A stretch of 64,000 nt of DNA, taken from assembly GCF_000204055.1 (NCBI RefSeq), contig NW_006768841.1, forward strand, positions 158,824 through 222,823, in the 5' to 3' direction. Shown here in pieces: positions 23,820 through 35,392 of the stretch (position 1 is the stretch's first letter; every line of letters starts with the position of its first letter). The DNA is from Melampsora larici-populina 98AG31 (taxonomy: Eukaryota > Basidiomycota > Pucciniomycetes > Pucciniales > Melampsoraceae). The notes beneath the pieces were generated by a model, which was given only the letters and a program-made list of their open reading frames with translations, did no database searches and was not told where the DNA came from. The translations under genes and the position numbers were made by a program.

Positions 23820-25098
23820 TCAGGGACATGAGAGAAAGTCTCCAAACCGGTTTCGTACATGTTCTTGTTCGGCGATGTTGGCTCTAACACCAAATCGATT
23901 ATGAACCCCACTAATACTAGCCCAACAACCTGATTTCCTGCGGATTATACTAGCTTCACTCTCCAGTCGTTTCGAACCACAATGCTGAAGATCATGTTCA
24001 ACATAAGCTCGATGAATAGTTGTGAGTACAAATTTATAATCATTCGCAGTTTGACAATTTTTACCAGGGCCAGCTGCTTGAAGGTTAACATTCAAGGTGA
24101 GGTTAACGGGTAAATATGGAGAATCTGAAGGCCCTTGCACTAAAGCTTCTATAATTCTTAAAGAAGCTTGAGCGTAAATTTGACTTGAATCATGAGCTAT
24201 AGAATCTTGGTAACTGTGCCGATAATCATCAGCTGCAGAGATCGCGATAGCTGGAATCCCTCGACTGGTAGCATATAAAGCTGCTCCTAATGTGCCGGAA
24301 AAGAGATCCATGAGGTTCACATTCTCTGTGTAAGAAAAATGCAAAAGATCAAAATCAGACCGCGTGATTAGGAATTCATCTTCATCAGGTTGTCGAATTT
24401 ACTCAACTTCCTACGTTTGGACCAGTGACCACCAATTGTGGATCGCCTCCGAAATATTTCCCTACCAGGGTGTCAAGGCCATATCGTATGCCATCGAGCG
24501 GAAATGCGTTGACATACCAAATATGATCTAAATCGCAACTACATCAGACGACAATCCACGAGCCGCAAGATACTTTGAAAATAAGACGATGGCTAAGGCA
24601 TCAAAGAGAACGCACCATCTGCTTCGTCATTCCCAATTCCTGGAGAACCCTTTTTAATTGAGCTATACTGTCCAACTTTCTCCAATTTCTTTGGTTGTGC
24701 TGAAGAAGATCCAGAACCACTTTTGTTCTCCGTTGGTGCTGATATTATTGACTGAGATATAAGAGATTCATTGATTGAGAGGTCGTTGAGCAGCAAATAA
24801 GTGCACTGAAGAAGTTATGATTGGACTAACTTGATATCCCGCTTGGGTGAAAACTTTATATGCAGCTCTAATATTCGCTTCTGCCCCTGGCAAGAAAAGC
24901 AAAACAGTGTTAGATATGTCCCATCTGACAGTCTTGCAGAGGAGATGCGGCTACTATAGTTCAACACTCACATCCATCATCATTCCCTTGAAGTATCTTG
25001 ATTTGTGATCTATCAATTCCGAAAACACCAGGCGCGGCAAGCGATAAAAGTAGAATTACGAAGGCTTCATAAAAAACTGTGAGAATACGGAGATGCAT
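23820..25098 (-). CDS. Secreted SurE-like phosphatase/5'-nucleotidase
   Basis: Minus-strand gene with several introns. I chose the ATG at 25098 because it opens directly into a signal peptide (MHLRILTVFYEAFVILLLSL..., Ala-rich end). An in-frame ATG at 25155 would add 19 polar residues. The SurE metal-binding signature ILQGNDDGW is rebuilt over an intron near 24970, followed by AEANIRAAYKVFTQAGY. Downstream are VVTGPNVG and FSGTLGAALYATSRGIPAIA, the other hallmark blocks. SurE proteins are metal-dependent phosphatases acting on nucleotides and other small phosphoesters. Fungal members are often secreted or vacuolar. A Ser/Gly-rich insert lies near 24620-24770. The substrate cannot be inferred. 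Confidence 0.85.
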
Positions 25099-26400
25099 TT
25101 TCTTCGGTCTATAATGTTTGATTTTCACTGAGGGAGAGTCCTTTGGGTGAAGCATGACTCGTATGTCAGGTAATGCTAAAAGACAAAATGAAAGTCGGAG
25201 CAGAATGGGTTCAGGAACTGATATATTCTAACCCACTGGCACCGCCCTTCATGAGTGAGTCATTTGACTTTTGATCAAACTCCCACGTCTTGCATCCTGC
25301 TGTAGGAAACCATGGCAAAACTCCGCCTAAATAAATTGAGTGACGAGGATTATCAGCAACACCGCATGACCGAGGGATTGATGGCAAGCTTTATCTATAC
25401 ATAGACATGAGAGTAAAGCAAGCATTCAATACTCCTTTCTCCACCTCCGCGAACCGTGATCACCTTTTGATCAAGTTGAACAGAATTAAGATTTATGGAA
25501 TGAAGTGAAGTTTTCGGTCTTCATGCTGAGATCACCTCTCGAAGAACGACACTTCATCCCTATATTGTAATTGTAGCTTACTCCAGCATCAATCTCGCAT
25601 TGTCACTACTATTAGAGATCGAAGAACCAAACTCAGGAAACTCATATAAACTTTTTTGGAAGGTGATGTATAAGGGTCACAGCCAATCACTAGCAGGTTG
25701 ATCTAGTACGGCAAGCGCTTCACAAAGTTCATGAAAAGTTGAAGCGAAGTTTCCACTGCTATACTTTGTCTAAGCCAATAAATGACCAAAAGGCCTGTGA
25801 GTCTGACCCATGAAAAGGAACTTGAATCCCGGTTATCTACGTACATTGAATGGCTGTTAATAAGGTGTAAGTTGATCCATCGCAATCGGAGAAAGATGAC
25901 CTTTCAAAGGACTCCAGCTTGCAACATTGGACTTATAGCGGTCATAGCCCAATCATGCAAACCACCCCAGACCTCATGGAAGAAATGAAAGATAGTTACC
26001 CCTGCTTGACCCGAAGACATCACTGTCGCATTGGGGGATTTGCCATTGTCCAGTCTCTCTTATATCAAGCTCACGTTCAGGTATTGTACAGCACGTCTTC
26101 AACTAAGCATTTATTATATGCTACACGAAAGGGTTCAAGTGCTCATTGGCTCAATTACCCGGACAACACATCTTGAGGCTTTCCAAACACTCACGCCAAA
26201 GTTTTGCCGAAGGAAGTTGCTCATCATCTTCTCACTTTGTGATTGGGCTTCATCAAGCGCACAGGTCACAAGAAAGACAAGCATACCTCAGAAAGTGAGT
26301 CAAGTGCAAGCTGCCTTGCCTGAGGTGTCAAGTCAAGGCCTCGTGTAGATATTTGGCCTCGTGTCACAAATACAGGTAGAAAAGCTACTGAGTTTTTATT
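25099..26400. other. Intergenic, no gene assigned
   Basis: About 1.3 kb between the SurE-like gene and the proteasome gene. Plus-strand open frames at 25782-26348 can be joined in several ways, but no domain or clear splice chain emerged. I leave it unassigned. Confidence 0.4.
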
Positions 26401-27620
26401 TCAATCTTGGTCTCCTATACGTTGAAGGTGAACATCGATCTCGTCTGCCGTGAGCTGTTTAGTGATGAAAGGCCGTCGGTAAGGTCATCAGATAGAAAGA
26501 AGCTGAAAGCGAAAGATAATTCCAAACACTTACCACTTTGAAGTCTGGCTTATCAGTACTAACCACGCCAATCTCGATCTCGTGGCTTTTGAAATCAGTG
26601 GCAAGAACAGTACTGAGTGTAGTGATAGCCAATTCAATGGCACCGTTACCTGCCAAATTTAGGGCCCCTTCCCCTTCTTTCTTTAGCACTTTTTCCAAAT
26701 GGTTTGTTGCTTCAGTCTGTTTGGTACCAGCTGAGGTGGCTTTGTAGCCTACAAAGTATCCGGCAGGGTCAAGCTTGAAGCATTGCGGTCCACGTTCCGA
26801 GTCAATTCCAATGATGATCATAACTGTCATAATATTTCCAAAATAGTCGATTAGTCAAGATAGAGAAAGAGACTTTGGCACGCAGGCGTTTAATGCTCAC
26901 CGATTCCGAGTGGTCTCGTGGCTGCTCGTTGAGTGTAGACCTGGTTGATATTTGCCAATCGCTTGGCTAACATATCGGGAGGGATTTCATACCCATACCT
27001 GAAGGTCATGTGAAAGGATAGTCTGAGTTTTACTTTCCTTGTAAACATGAGCGCGTAAATTGATTAACTGACTGATATCTAAATTCTGCAGCTTCTGACT
27101 GAGCTCTAACGACCTGTGCCCTAGCATCCGCTGTGAAAATGTGGCGACGATTTTCTCTTATGAGCACTCATGAATGATGGGTAAATCGAGTAAATGCACT
27201 GTACCTATCAAACCGGTCATCACACATCCAATCCCAGGAGTGATTCTGAATAAGTGAGTCACAGTACTCGGATCCAAAAGTTTATCCTAACAATGAGCAC
27301 ACGTTAAAAAGGCTGAATGAGCTGAAACTTGATCGGAATGCTCTTGATGTCATTTCTTCTTGTCATCCCTCACCCACCGGTACTTTCTTCTGTGTAGCTA
27401 CAACACAAGAATCCGGACCTCTGATCGCTACTGAAGTTTGACCAGAATTTGAGATCGCCTTGAATGCATATTCAACTTGATATAACCTTCCCTCTGGTGA
27501 AAAGATAGTGAGGAACCTGATATCGTGGATTAAAATTCAGTCAGAGGCTTCCAAAACACAGTACAACATTGGTTCGTGATTCTGAATACGCGCTTACCGA
27601 TCGTAAGAGCTTCTTGACAT
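26401..27620 (-). CDS. SCL1: 20S proteasome subunit alpha-1 (SCL1/PSMA6)
   Basis: Multi-exon gene from ATG 27620 to TGA 26401-26403. The first exon is only 23 nt (27598-27620) and gives MSRSSYDR, which supplies the YDR gate motif of alpha subunits. The next exon opens [21 protein letters not shown], the alpha-subunit signature. Then come [52 protein letters not shown] and [13 protein letters not shown]. The exon at 26530-26830 covers [19 protein letters not shown] and [11 protein letters not shown]. The last exon ends [17 protein letters not shown]. Block order and wording fit alpha-1 (yeast SCL1, human PSMA6) rather than other alpha subunits. It forms part of the outer gate ring and has no protease activity of its own. 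Confidence 0.95.
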
Positions 27621-28077
27621 TGTGAGAATGGGAATGATCCGATGTTCTTAGTTGAGGGTTGAAGGATGAAGGTTATTGTTCGATTGACTGATTGATGGTC
27701 AACGCAATTGACTCGATGACGAATGTCGGTACTGTAACAAATACATGTACAACACATGACACACATATCACGACCTCTACATAGGTTGCACGTGATGAAA
27801 CAGATCAAGAGACACCCCAGCTGCCAGCATGACTTTCCAATTCCTCACACCCAAGTCTTTGCCTAAAGTCCCTCTTGGACAAACAAGTAGTTGAGAGAGG
27901 GACTTGTATCTCATGCATACAAAAAATCTGGCTTGTGAGCTGGAAAAGTTTGGCTGGGGACTATTCCTCCGTACCCGCGTACCCTACAGACAAATGTCCT
28001 TTGGACCAAATAAAAGAGTTGTGTGGCTGCGCAACTTACACATACTGGTTGTTATAAAGTCTCTCTTGGCTTCAATA

Positions 28078-28233
28078 GGGTACTCAAAGTAAGTATGTAC
28101 GTGTACATACTTTTTGCTATATACTTTTTTTGGCGGGGAAGACAAGGCCAAAAGTATATTTTTTTCTTTGTCCCCGCCAAAAAAAGTATGTAGCGAAAAG
28201 TATGTAGCGCTACATACTTTACTTTGAGTACCC
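28078..28233. mobile_element. 156-bp palindromic MITE, GGGTACTCAAAG ends
   Basis: Ends GGGTACTCAAAGTAAGTATGT and the inverted ACATACTTTACTTTGAGTACCC. A central GGCGGGGA and its inverted partner TCCCCGCC lie within T- and A-runs. Size and ends match the elements at 19987 and 62796. The flanks (TA left, TTA right) do not give a clean duplication. Confidence 0.8.
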
Positions 28234-28668
28234 TTAATGAAGCACTGAAAAACAGACTTGAAGAACTGGTTTTTGTGTAACATTTCAGCGCATCTGGTGT
28301 GAGCTCTTGACAGGTTGGTTAGCTTTCTCCCTGATTTTGGTGTTTTTTACAAACTTCACACTCACATTGTTTTGTGAGTGTTATGGATGTCAAACATGTG
28401 ATTGTGAATGTTGCTACATCATAGTTGTTTTGGTAGTCATCTCTCTGTAACATTATCCTTATAAACATATTGGCATTAGTTATATTTATACTGTTAGTTT
28501 GATTGGTTTTTCTTTCCAATATTGTCTGACTATTGCTATCAGGTAAATTTACTAAATGCAATAGTTACCTTTCCAATATTGGCTAACTATTTCTATCAGA
28601 CATGAACCCAGCTTATCAGTGAGTTCTGCATCAAATCTTGAGTAGGCTACACACATGTGTGTAGAATA

Positions 28669-28763
28669 GTGGTACACAAAATTGAAAACCACATGAAAAA
28701 CACATGAGAAACCTGCATGGAACCACATGGTTTTCTCATGTGGTTTTCAATTTTGTGTACCGC
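28669..28763. mobile_element. 95-bp mini-palindrome with TA target site
   Basis: Ends GTGGTACACAAAATTG and GCGGTACACAAAATTG in inverted orientation, matching for about 28 bp with one mismatch. TA flanks both sides (28667-28668 and 28764-28765). The terminal repeats differ from those of the 155-bp family. Confidence 0.75.
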
Positions 28764-29029
28764 TAATAATCAGGCACACAGCTCTTTTCTTTGGTCCCAA
28801 GGATATTTGTTTGTAGGGTACACAGATATGGAGTGTTAAAAAAGTCCCCAGCCAAACTTTTCCAGCTCACACACCAAATTTGATGTATAAGGTATAAGTC
28901 GCTCTCTCCACTACAGTCAACTCCCCTGTAACTTTAAGGGCATACACCCATATGGGCGGGCATAGTTTCTTTTGCCACCAAAAAAGTGTCAGGCCCATGT
29001 AGAGAGTCCATAAGGACATAAGCCTCTTA

Positions 29030-29647
29030 GAGCATCCACTATGGTGGGACTGTTTGAACATGAATTTTGTGGGCCTGACCGCAAAATTTGATCATGCATG
29101 TAGTAACTAAGTTGTTAAGAGCATAAAATCCACTATGGGATGATTTACTGTCTGATTTACCAACAATCATCCATTCTTAAAACACTTTACATGCTATGGC
29201 AAAGTCAAGAACTAAAATAAAGTATCTCACTGAACCACATCCAACTCACTTGTATCTTCATGACCACCTTGATGACCATACAGAATCAAACTCAAGGCTT
29301 CAAGCGTTGACAATGGCCAGCAAGCTTTCTCACACCTTTTTTATCTTGGCAATATCCATCATGCGGCACTTTTTTTTACAAAAAAACACTGTTTAGCAAG
29401 TTATGAGTAGGCAACAAATCTTGAGATACTGAAACCTCAAGGCCAGAAAGAAGATGTCAAGTGAAAGCAATGTGTGCTGAGCTTGATGGATGCGGATGGA
29501 TGGCTGTTGACCAATTTTTTGCACCAGTCTATGATAAATCAAGTCGTAGGCTTGCATAGATTTGACCAAGTGGGTAGTGGACCTGTATATAATTTAGCGT
29601 TAAACTGACGCTAAATCATGTTGTTAATGCAACCATAGTGGATGCTC
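29030..29647. mobile_element. 618-bp PIF/Harbinger-like element with TTA duplication
   Basis: Ends GAGCATCCACTATGGT on the left and exact inverted ACCATAGTGGATGCTC on the right. TTA flanks both sides (29027-29029 and 29648-29650). A 3-bp TTA/TAA duplication with GA/GG-starting ends is typical of PIF/Harbinger elements. No transposase is encoded. Confidence 0.8.
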
Positions 29648-29724
29648 TTAGGGCATACAAAATTGCTCTGCCTTTTGTATGCCCTTACAGAGAGACAACT
29701 GTACTTGTTTGTCCAAGAGCAACT

Positions 29725-29990
29725 TTGTTACAGCTGTTTTCAAGATCTTTGGTTTTTTTTGAGCATCCACCATTTTTGCAAAAGTCCAAATCTGTGTCCA
29801 AAACCCTTTTTAGACATGTCAATTTTGCTCCCTCTTGCATGCAATAATATGGAAAGCAAGACAGAAGAGTTGAAATGTCATAATATCCCCAAAGCCCAAA
29901 GTTTGCAAAAGGGTTTTGTTTGAGTTTTGGACAAAACTTGGAAAACTGAAATATCCAGAAAACCAAATCTCTTGAAAACAGTTGTAAGTT
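29725..29990. repeat. Diverged inverted repeat
   Basis: ACAGCTGTTTTCAAGATCTTTGG near 29728-29750 is mirrored by CCAAATCTCTTGAAAACAGTTGT near 29963-29985 with mismatches. Internal segments (TTTTGCAAAAGTCCAAA and TTTGCAAAAGGGTTTTG) are also roughly inverted. Probably a decayed MITE. Confidence 0.5.
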
Positions 29991-30686
29991 GGAGTCTTCC
30001 TTAGCTTAACATAAGCCCCATCATCCACAGAGACGTCCCCTGTAATAGGAGGGACTTAGGTAAGTTAGAGTACTCTATGTAGAATATGTAGAATCATGAT
30101 CCCAGCAGAATGGACAACTTTCCATTGTTCTTCCATATTCATTGTCAGCATTTTAAAGTTGCTATTTTACTAATCCAGTTGCAGTGATACACCATTTCAT
30201 GTCCCACATGAGACACACTTACACTGTGATGTGAGGTGACAGTGTGGAAGATAAATTCTGAGTAGCCAGAAATACTACATCCAGCTCATAGATGGCCATC
30301 TCATGAGCCCAGCTCTTGGCAAGACATGCTTACTTGAGTAAATATTGCAGAAAAGAGACCATTTACATTCTCTTCAATGGTTTATACTTGAAAAGTCATT
30401 CTGACACACATAATATGATGGTGCTTGCCTTCAAAATTTCACCTTCTGATATGCTACCATATCTCTATATTCCCAGGACAACTCTTCTTCACTACTTTAC
30501 GGCTCATTCTGTCTCCAGAGAATGTCTGTTCACATCCCATATTTTACGTTACTTTTTGTACGTTGACTGTTGTATGTTGACTTTGCTTGTAAATTCACTC
30601 ATGCCAAACTACCCCTCATCTCAGGAAGAAGATTCAACAGTTTTGGGAGGATTGTGAAACTCTATGCAGAGTTTATATGTGTGAGT

Positions 30687-30969
30687 AGGATCCCAGAATG
30701 CCCCTATAAAGGGTTGTCATCAGAAAACATGACTTTTGACCTCGTGTGGAGACTTCTCCCTGGCTTTACCCATAGATTTAAGATAGGTTTAACCTTTCCA
30801 ACCAGCTGTATCAAACCTTTAGCAACTCTGAAATGCCTAATAACAAAAGTCAGAAACCAGCAAAATTCAACAGAGTGCTTTATGATCCCATGGAGTGTAA
30901 TTCCACAGGAGCTCACAAGTCATGTTTTCTGATGATTATGTACCAATCATAGGGCCATTCTGGGGTCCT
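30687..30969. mobile_element. 283-bp hAT-type MITE with perfect 8-bp duplication
   Basis: Ends AGGATCCCAGAATG and, inverted, AGGACCCCAGAATGG. Inverted similarity runs about 70 bp inward, including a shared TCATCAGAAAACATGACTT segment. GTGTGAGT flanks it exactly on both sides (30679-30686 and 30970-30977). An 8-bp duplication is the mark of hAT insertion. Non-coding. Confidence 0.85.
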
Positions 30970-31165
30970 GTGTGAGTCTCTTAGTTGAGGTTTTAGGGCA
31001 AGTGCTGGGCTTGGCGGACACTTTCACATGATCTGCAGCACTGTTACATATGCTACATATTGCCTCTCCCCTTGTAGAAGCATGTCTGCTCAGGTGGTGG
31101 GCACAGACTTTTCAAAATCTGATGCAGCAGTGTTAGGAAATTTAACCCAAAATTCTGCCTCACAC

Positions 31166-34100
31166 CAACACACAAATCGCACCGAAACATATTTTGGTTT
31201 CGTTGCAGTTTTGTTGCGTTATAGGTGCCAAAACGCAACCGCAGTATCATTGCGGTGCTCTCGCACCAAAATCAGATGTGACAAAACACCGTTTTGGTTC
31301 AATCGAATCAAAACAGGAACAGGCGAACCGCAACTCGCAACCAACCGCAATTTGTTTCGTTTGGTTGCGAGTATTCTACAAGTGTAGAGAGAGGGTGAAA
31401 TATTTCCATTCCATGTGAAAAAGGAGCCACTCTTGATTCGGAATCGGATGATGTTTTAAGGATTTTCTGCTTTCAATACATGAAACATAAGCAGAAAATT
31501 TTTGAGGGGTGCCATCCACTCAAAAAGAAAGGCACTAGTCCGAAATTTTTGTATACGAGAATATCTCATCATCCGCGAAAAGATGGCCAACGACTCTTCC
31601 TCGCTTGCACCCCCTGGTCCCGAAAATTCCAATCTTGATGTACCTACCTCCACTCCTTCAATGTTGCAAGTTCCAGGCCCTGGGCGCACCCTTCGGCCAC
31701 GTAGTCCTGCTAAGCAGGACGGAACCTTTGTCATCGGCTCACCAGATGGGCGAAGATCCTGGAGATGGCCCGGGCCTGATCCAACTTCACCTAAATCAAT
31801 TGGTGAAGATGCCGCTTCAAATAATGCAACCAACATCAACAATCAAGACGAGGACGATGACAAAGAAGGAAGCGGAGACGAACCCGAGATCATCTCGAAT
31901 CCAAAGACCAAAACTATGATTATCGAATCTGACGACGAAGAAGAAGAAGCTTCAATGTCGACTCAACCACAGAAGCGTAAGAAACGCCGCTCTTCTGGAG
32001 GGCATGCAGATTCACAAGCTGCTCAAAAGAAAAAACGCACCAAAAATGCTGCACCTCCAAAGAGGAAGAAGCGATTGGCGGCACTTCAGCAGGTATAATA
32101 TCGTGTTTTTTTATTCATCTACAACTCTATAAATACACTATCTAATTTTTTTTAATCGAATCAAATGAAAAATAATAGGTAATTGTTGTTCCAGAAGGAA
32201 TGAACTTAAATCAGACTTTTGATGAGGAAGATGCAGCTTCAAAGGCGAAAGAAGATACGAAAGCCTCGAACGCCAAGGCCCGCACTGCCAAAGTGAAGGA
32301 CCTGTTCGAGTTCTTTGAGAGCAATCCTCGATCAGCGATGGAAAAATACAAGGTTAAAAATGATGTAAGTACATTAAAAGACATATTCATTATGTATCTT
32401 CTTTGTGGCTTTGGACAGAACTAAGATGGGAATGAGGATGCTCGTTGTAGGAAACTGGGGAAATGGTTGAACTTGAGAAAGAGGTGTTTTGGTATACGTG
32501 CAAATGGTGTCGAGGCGAATACAAAGATGGAGAGACTAATCATTACAACTTACGGACCCATCGAGATGGCAGCAAAACCCGTAAGGTATGTCCTCGACGC
32601 CACGTGGCCATCAAAAACGGTGTTACATGTCCACCCACCTGGGAAGAGGAGAATCCACCACTGTTAGCTTCAAAATCCAAACAATCCTCGATTACCTCAT
32701 TTGTCAAATTTACCGTCGAGACCTTGAACAAGATCATGGTCTTGTGGATCCTCCTTCACGCACTCCCATGGCTCCGAATTGATGACAACGAACTTGGTGC
32801 CGCCTTCGTATGGGCCAACCCTCAAGCTATCTTACGATCACCTACTTGGATAGCTAGTTCCGCCAAATCACTGGCTTGATCTCTTCAAGACGAGGCGATT
32901 TCTACTCTTAAGAATAATCAGAGTAGGTTTTGTCTCATCCATGATGGATGGACTACCAAGGGCAGCCGTTACGCTTTCCTTGGAGTCTCGGCTTGTTACA
33001 TCGATGATAACTGGGAATTTAAAACTATTCATCTCACTCTCAAACGAATTATATGGGATCATTACGGAGTATTACTTGCTCGGCCGGTTGGAACCTTTCT
33101 CATGCGTCACGGGCTACATTCAAAGATTTGTTTCTTTTCTGATCTGTCATATCAATCTGTCTTTTTGGTTTTACTTATCCAAGCTGAGTTTTACATTGTT
33201 TTATCTACATGGTAGCTCAAACTACGGACTCAGCAGGAAGTAATAACTTTCTCGCTCGCGAACTCGAGCGAATGTTCTTAGAAGACAAGACCGAACCGGT
33301 ATTTTGGCATTCTCAGGGTAACCACATCCGTTGCTTCTGTCACAAACTGGCATTGGCAGTCAAGCACGGATTGGCAACTCTCGAACTGAAAGCCGGTCAT
33401 GTAAAACCCACCACTCAACCCGATGTCCAAATGCTGATTCCGATAGTCAAAGTTAATGGTATTGTGATGGATGAAGGAAGTGATGAAGGTGCCACCTCCG
33501 AGTCAGAGATAGAGGCTGAAAACGACTTGACCAAAGTCGATGTCCCCAATAGTGAGGATGACTTACCATCTCAAGGTTTTACCCCAAAACCGACGTGGGG
33601 ATTGGTTACAAGTGGCGTTAAAAAGGTACAATTATCTTTCTTTACCTCGATGCACACAGGATGACACTGATGTATTGATTTCTATTTAATAATGTACAGG
33701 TCAAACAAGTCAGCCAAGCAGTAGCATTGTCTCCAGCGAAGCGTGGGGAATACGAAACAGTGGCAGCAAGTGTTCTATATAAGGGGATGATGCTTATCTA
33801 TGGTTATGGAGTTTGATGGAACTCTAAGTTAGATAGTTGGAAACGGGCCTGTGACGCTCAAAATGTAAGTACACCACTCATACATACGACTTTTGCCTTT
33901 TGATGATATTGATTTGAAATTCTTTCAGGTTATCAATAAGTTCCTGAACCAGGATCGAAAGAAGGAGAAGAAGGCTCAGTACTTCAATGGCATGCGTATC
34001 TCTGATGAGGAATGGGGTGGTGTTGAAGCATTACTTGATGTATTAAAAGTAAGTTTTCATATATCATCTTTGTCAATTATAATCACTAAACCGTTATGAT

Positions 34101-35392
34101 AATGCGACTGACTTTTTGTTAACAGATATTCAAAGATACTACTTTAGCTATGGAAGGTAACCATCCCACTGCTTACCGTGTCCTTTCGGAATATATCAAC
34201 ATCCTAGCACGTCTCAAAGACTCAAAAAAGGAACATGGAAGTTTATATCCTGAACTCGGCAAGGCCATCGACGCTATGAAGCATCAAATAGAATCATATC
34301 AAGCCGAAGCTCTCGAATGTGACGCTATACTAATTGCCACCGCAATGCACCCCCGAGCCCGACTGCAGTTCTTTCAGAAGTATTTTCCCGAACATGTTGA
34401 AAGGGTCCGAGGACTGGTCGAAGCTTCTTTTGCAGCCGAAATATCTTCTAGGCCCAGCACCAAGAGCCACCGAGATCCACCACCAGTTATGTCGATGCCA
34501 CCAACTTCAGAGGACATCCTTGACGACTTTAGCGATGAATCAGATGATGACGACTCATCTGATGCAAACATGGAACTCAAGCAATACTTAGATAAAAAAA
34601 CTATTGCATCGAAAGGAGTCTCTCCTCTTGCATGGTGGAAAGTACGTACTACATAGCTTACTTCACCAACCTTTCTTATTTCAACTAACTCTTCTATGAT
34701 ATCTCAATTTTTCACGTAGGAGAATCACAAATTGTATCCTGTGGTGAGTCGGGTGGCTCGTGACTATCTGGCATGTACTGCTACGTCGTGCGCGTGTGAA
34801 CGTACGTTCTCTGCGGCTGGAAGGATCGCCAGCGCAGACCGAGGACTGGCCCCACGAACCATTGAGCGTGCTGTAGGGTGCCATCAATGGCTTCATCAAG
34901 GTATAAAGGTTCCAGCTGAATATGATGAGGCCGTAGCTGAAATACAAAAGATAAAAGATAAAAAAAACTCGAAGTGAATCAAAAAGACCTAAGAATATGG
35001 ATTTTCAAACTTATTACTTCAAAATACTATACAAGATATTATAATAATGCTCGATTTTTGGATTCAAAGACAAATATATATAATCCTTAAATACATATAC
35101 TAATTCCTAGTCTGTTGCTTTCTTTTATTTCTTTTCCTTTGTGTGCGCCCGTCAATTAAACAATAGCTGCTTTGAGTCTCTTTGTACCTACAAAATTCCG
35201 AAATTTATTTCGGTTGCGTTTTGTTTCATTTCATGTTGCGAATTAATGCGGTCTACATAACGCATCGCAACCCCTGCGGCAATTTAAGCATTTCGGTTCA
35301 CATTTCGATTTCGACTCATTTCGTTTCAATAGTGTCGCAACGAAACGAAATTAGTCGAAATTTCAATGCGTTTCGTTGCGATTTGTGTGTTG
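31166..35392 (+). mobile_element. 4.2-kb hAT transposon
   Basis: The left end reads CAACACACAAATCGCACCGAAAC. The right end, inverted, reads CAACACACAAATCGCAACGAAAC. CTCACAC flanks both sides (31159-31165 and 35393-35399), with a shared C making an 8-bp reading possible on one side. Subterminal regions are full of short CGAAAC/GTTTCG-type motifs. The element contains one transposase gene (31583-34977). Confidence 0.85.
31583..34977 (+). pseudogene. hAT transposase with two in-frame stops
   Basis: Multi-exon gene: 31583-32092, 32179-32364, an exon from about 32451, then exons at 33700-33864, 33929-34048, 34126-34641 and 34720-34977. The N-terminus is acidic with a Lys/Arg-rich nuclear-import-like stretch. 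A BED-type zinc finger follows (YTCKWCRGEY...NHYNLRTH). The catalytic core includes FCLIHDGWTTKGSRYAFLG, AQTTDSAGSNN and HIRCFCHKLALAVKHGL. The C-terminus is the hAT dimerisation domain (YPVVSRVARDYLACTATS, CERTFSAAGRIASADR). Two TGA codons interrupt otherwise conserved sequence: 32877-32879 (SLA*SLQDE) and one near 33818 (GYGV*WNSK). The rest stays in frame, so decay looks recent. The exon join before AQTTDSAG (near 33110-33209) is uncertain. Confidence 0.85.

Larger units (their letters stand above)
27886..28913. mobile_element. About 1-kb element with ~140-bp inverted repeats
   Basis: The left arm (27886-28028) contains GTGAGCTGGAAAAGTTTGGC and TACCCTACAGACAAAT. The right arm (28771-28913) is its inverted, diverged copy. 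The arms enclose two further palindromic elements (28078-28233 and 28669-28763), so these inserted into it or into its centre. A related outer motif (AGTCCCTC at 27868, GAGGGACT near 30044) suggests a still larger parent element. No coding capacity remains. Confidence 0.6.
27621..31165. other. Repeat-rich region without host genes
   Basis: About 3.5 kb filled by inverted-repeat elements described in separate entries. No protein-coding exon is supported. Open frames here are short and lie in palindromic DNA. Confidence 0.6.
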
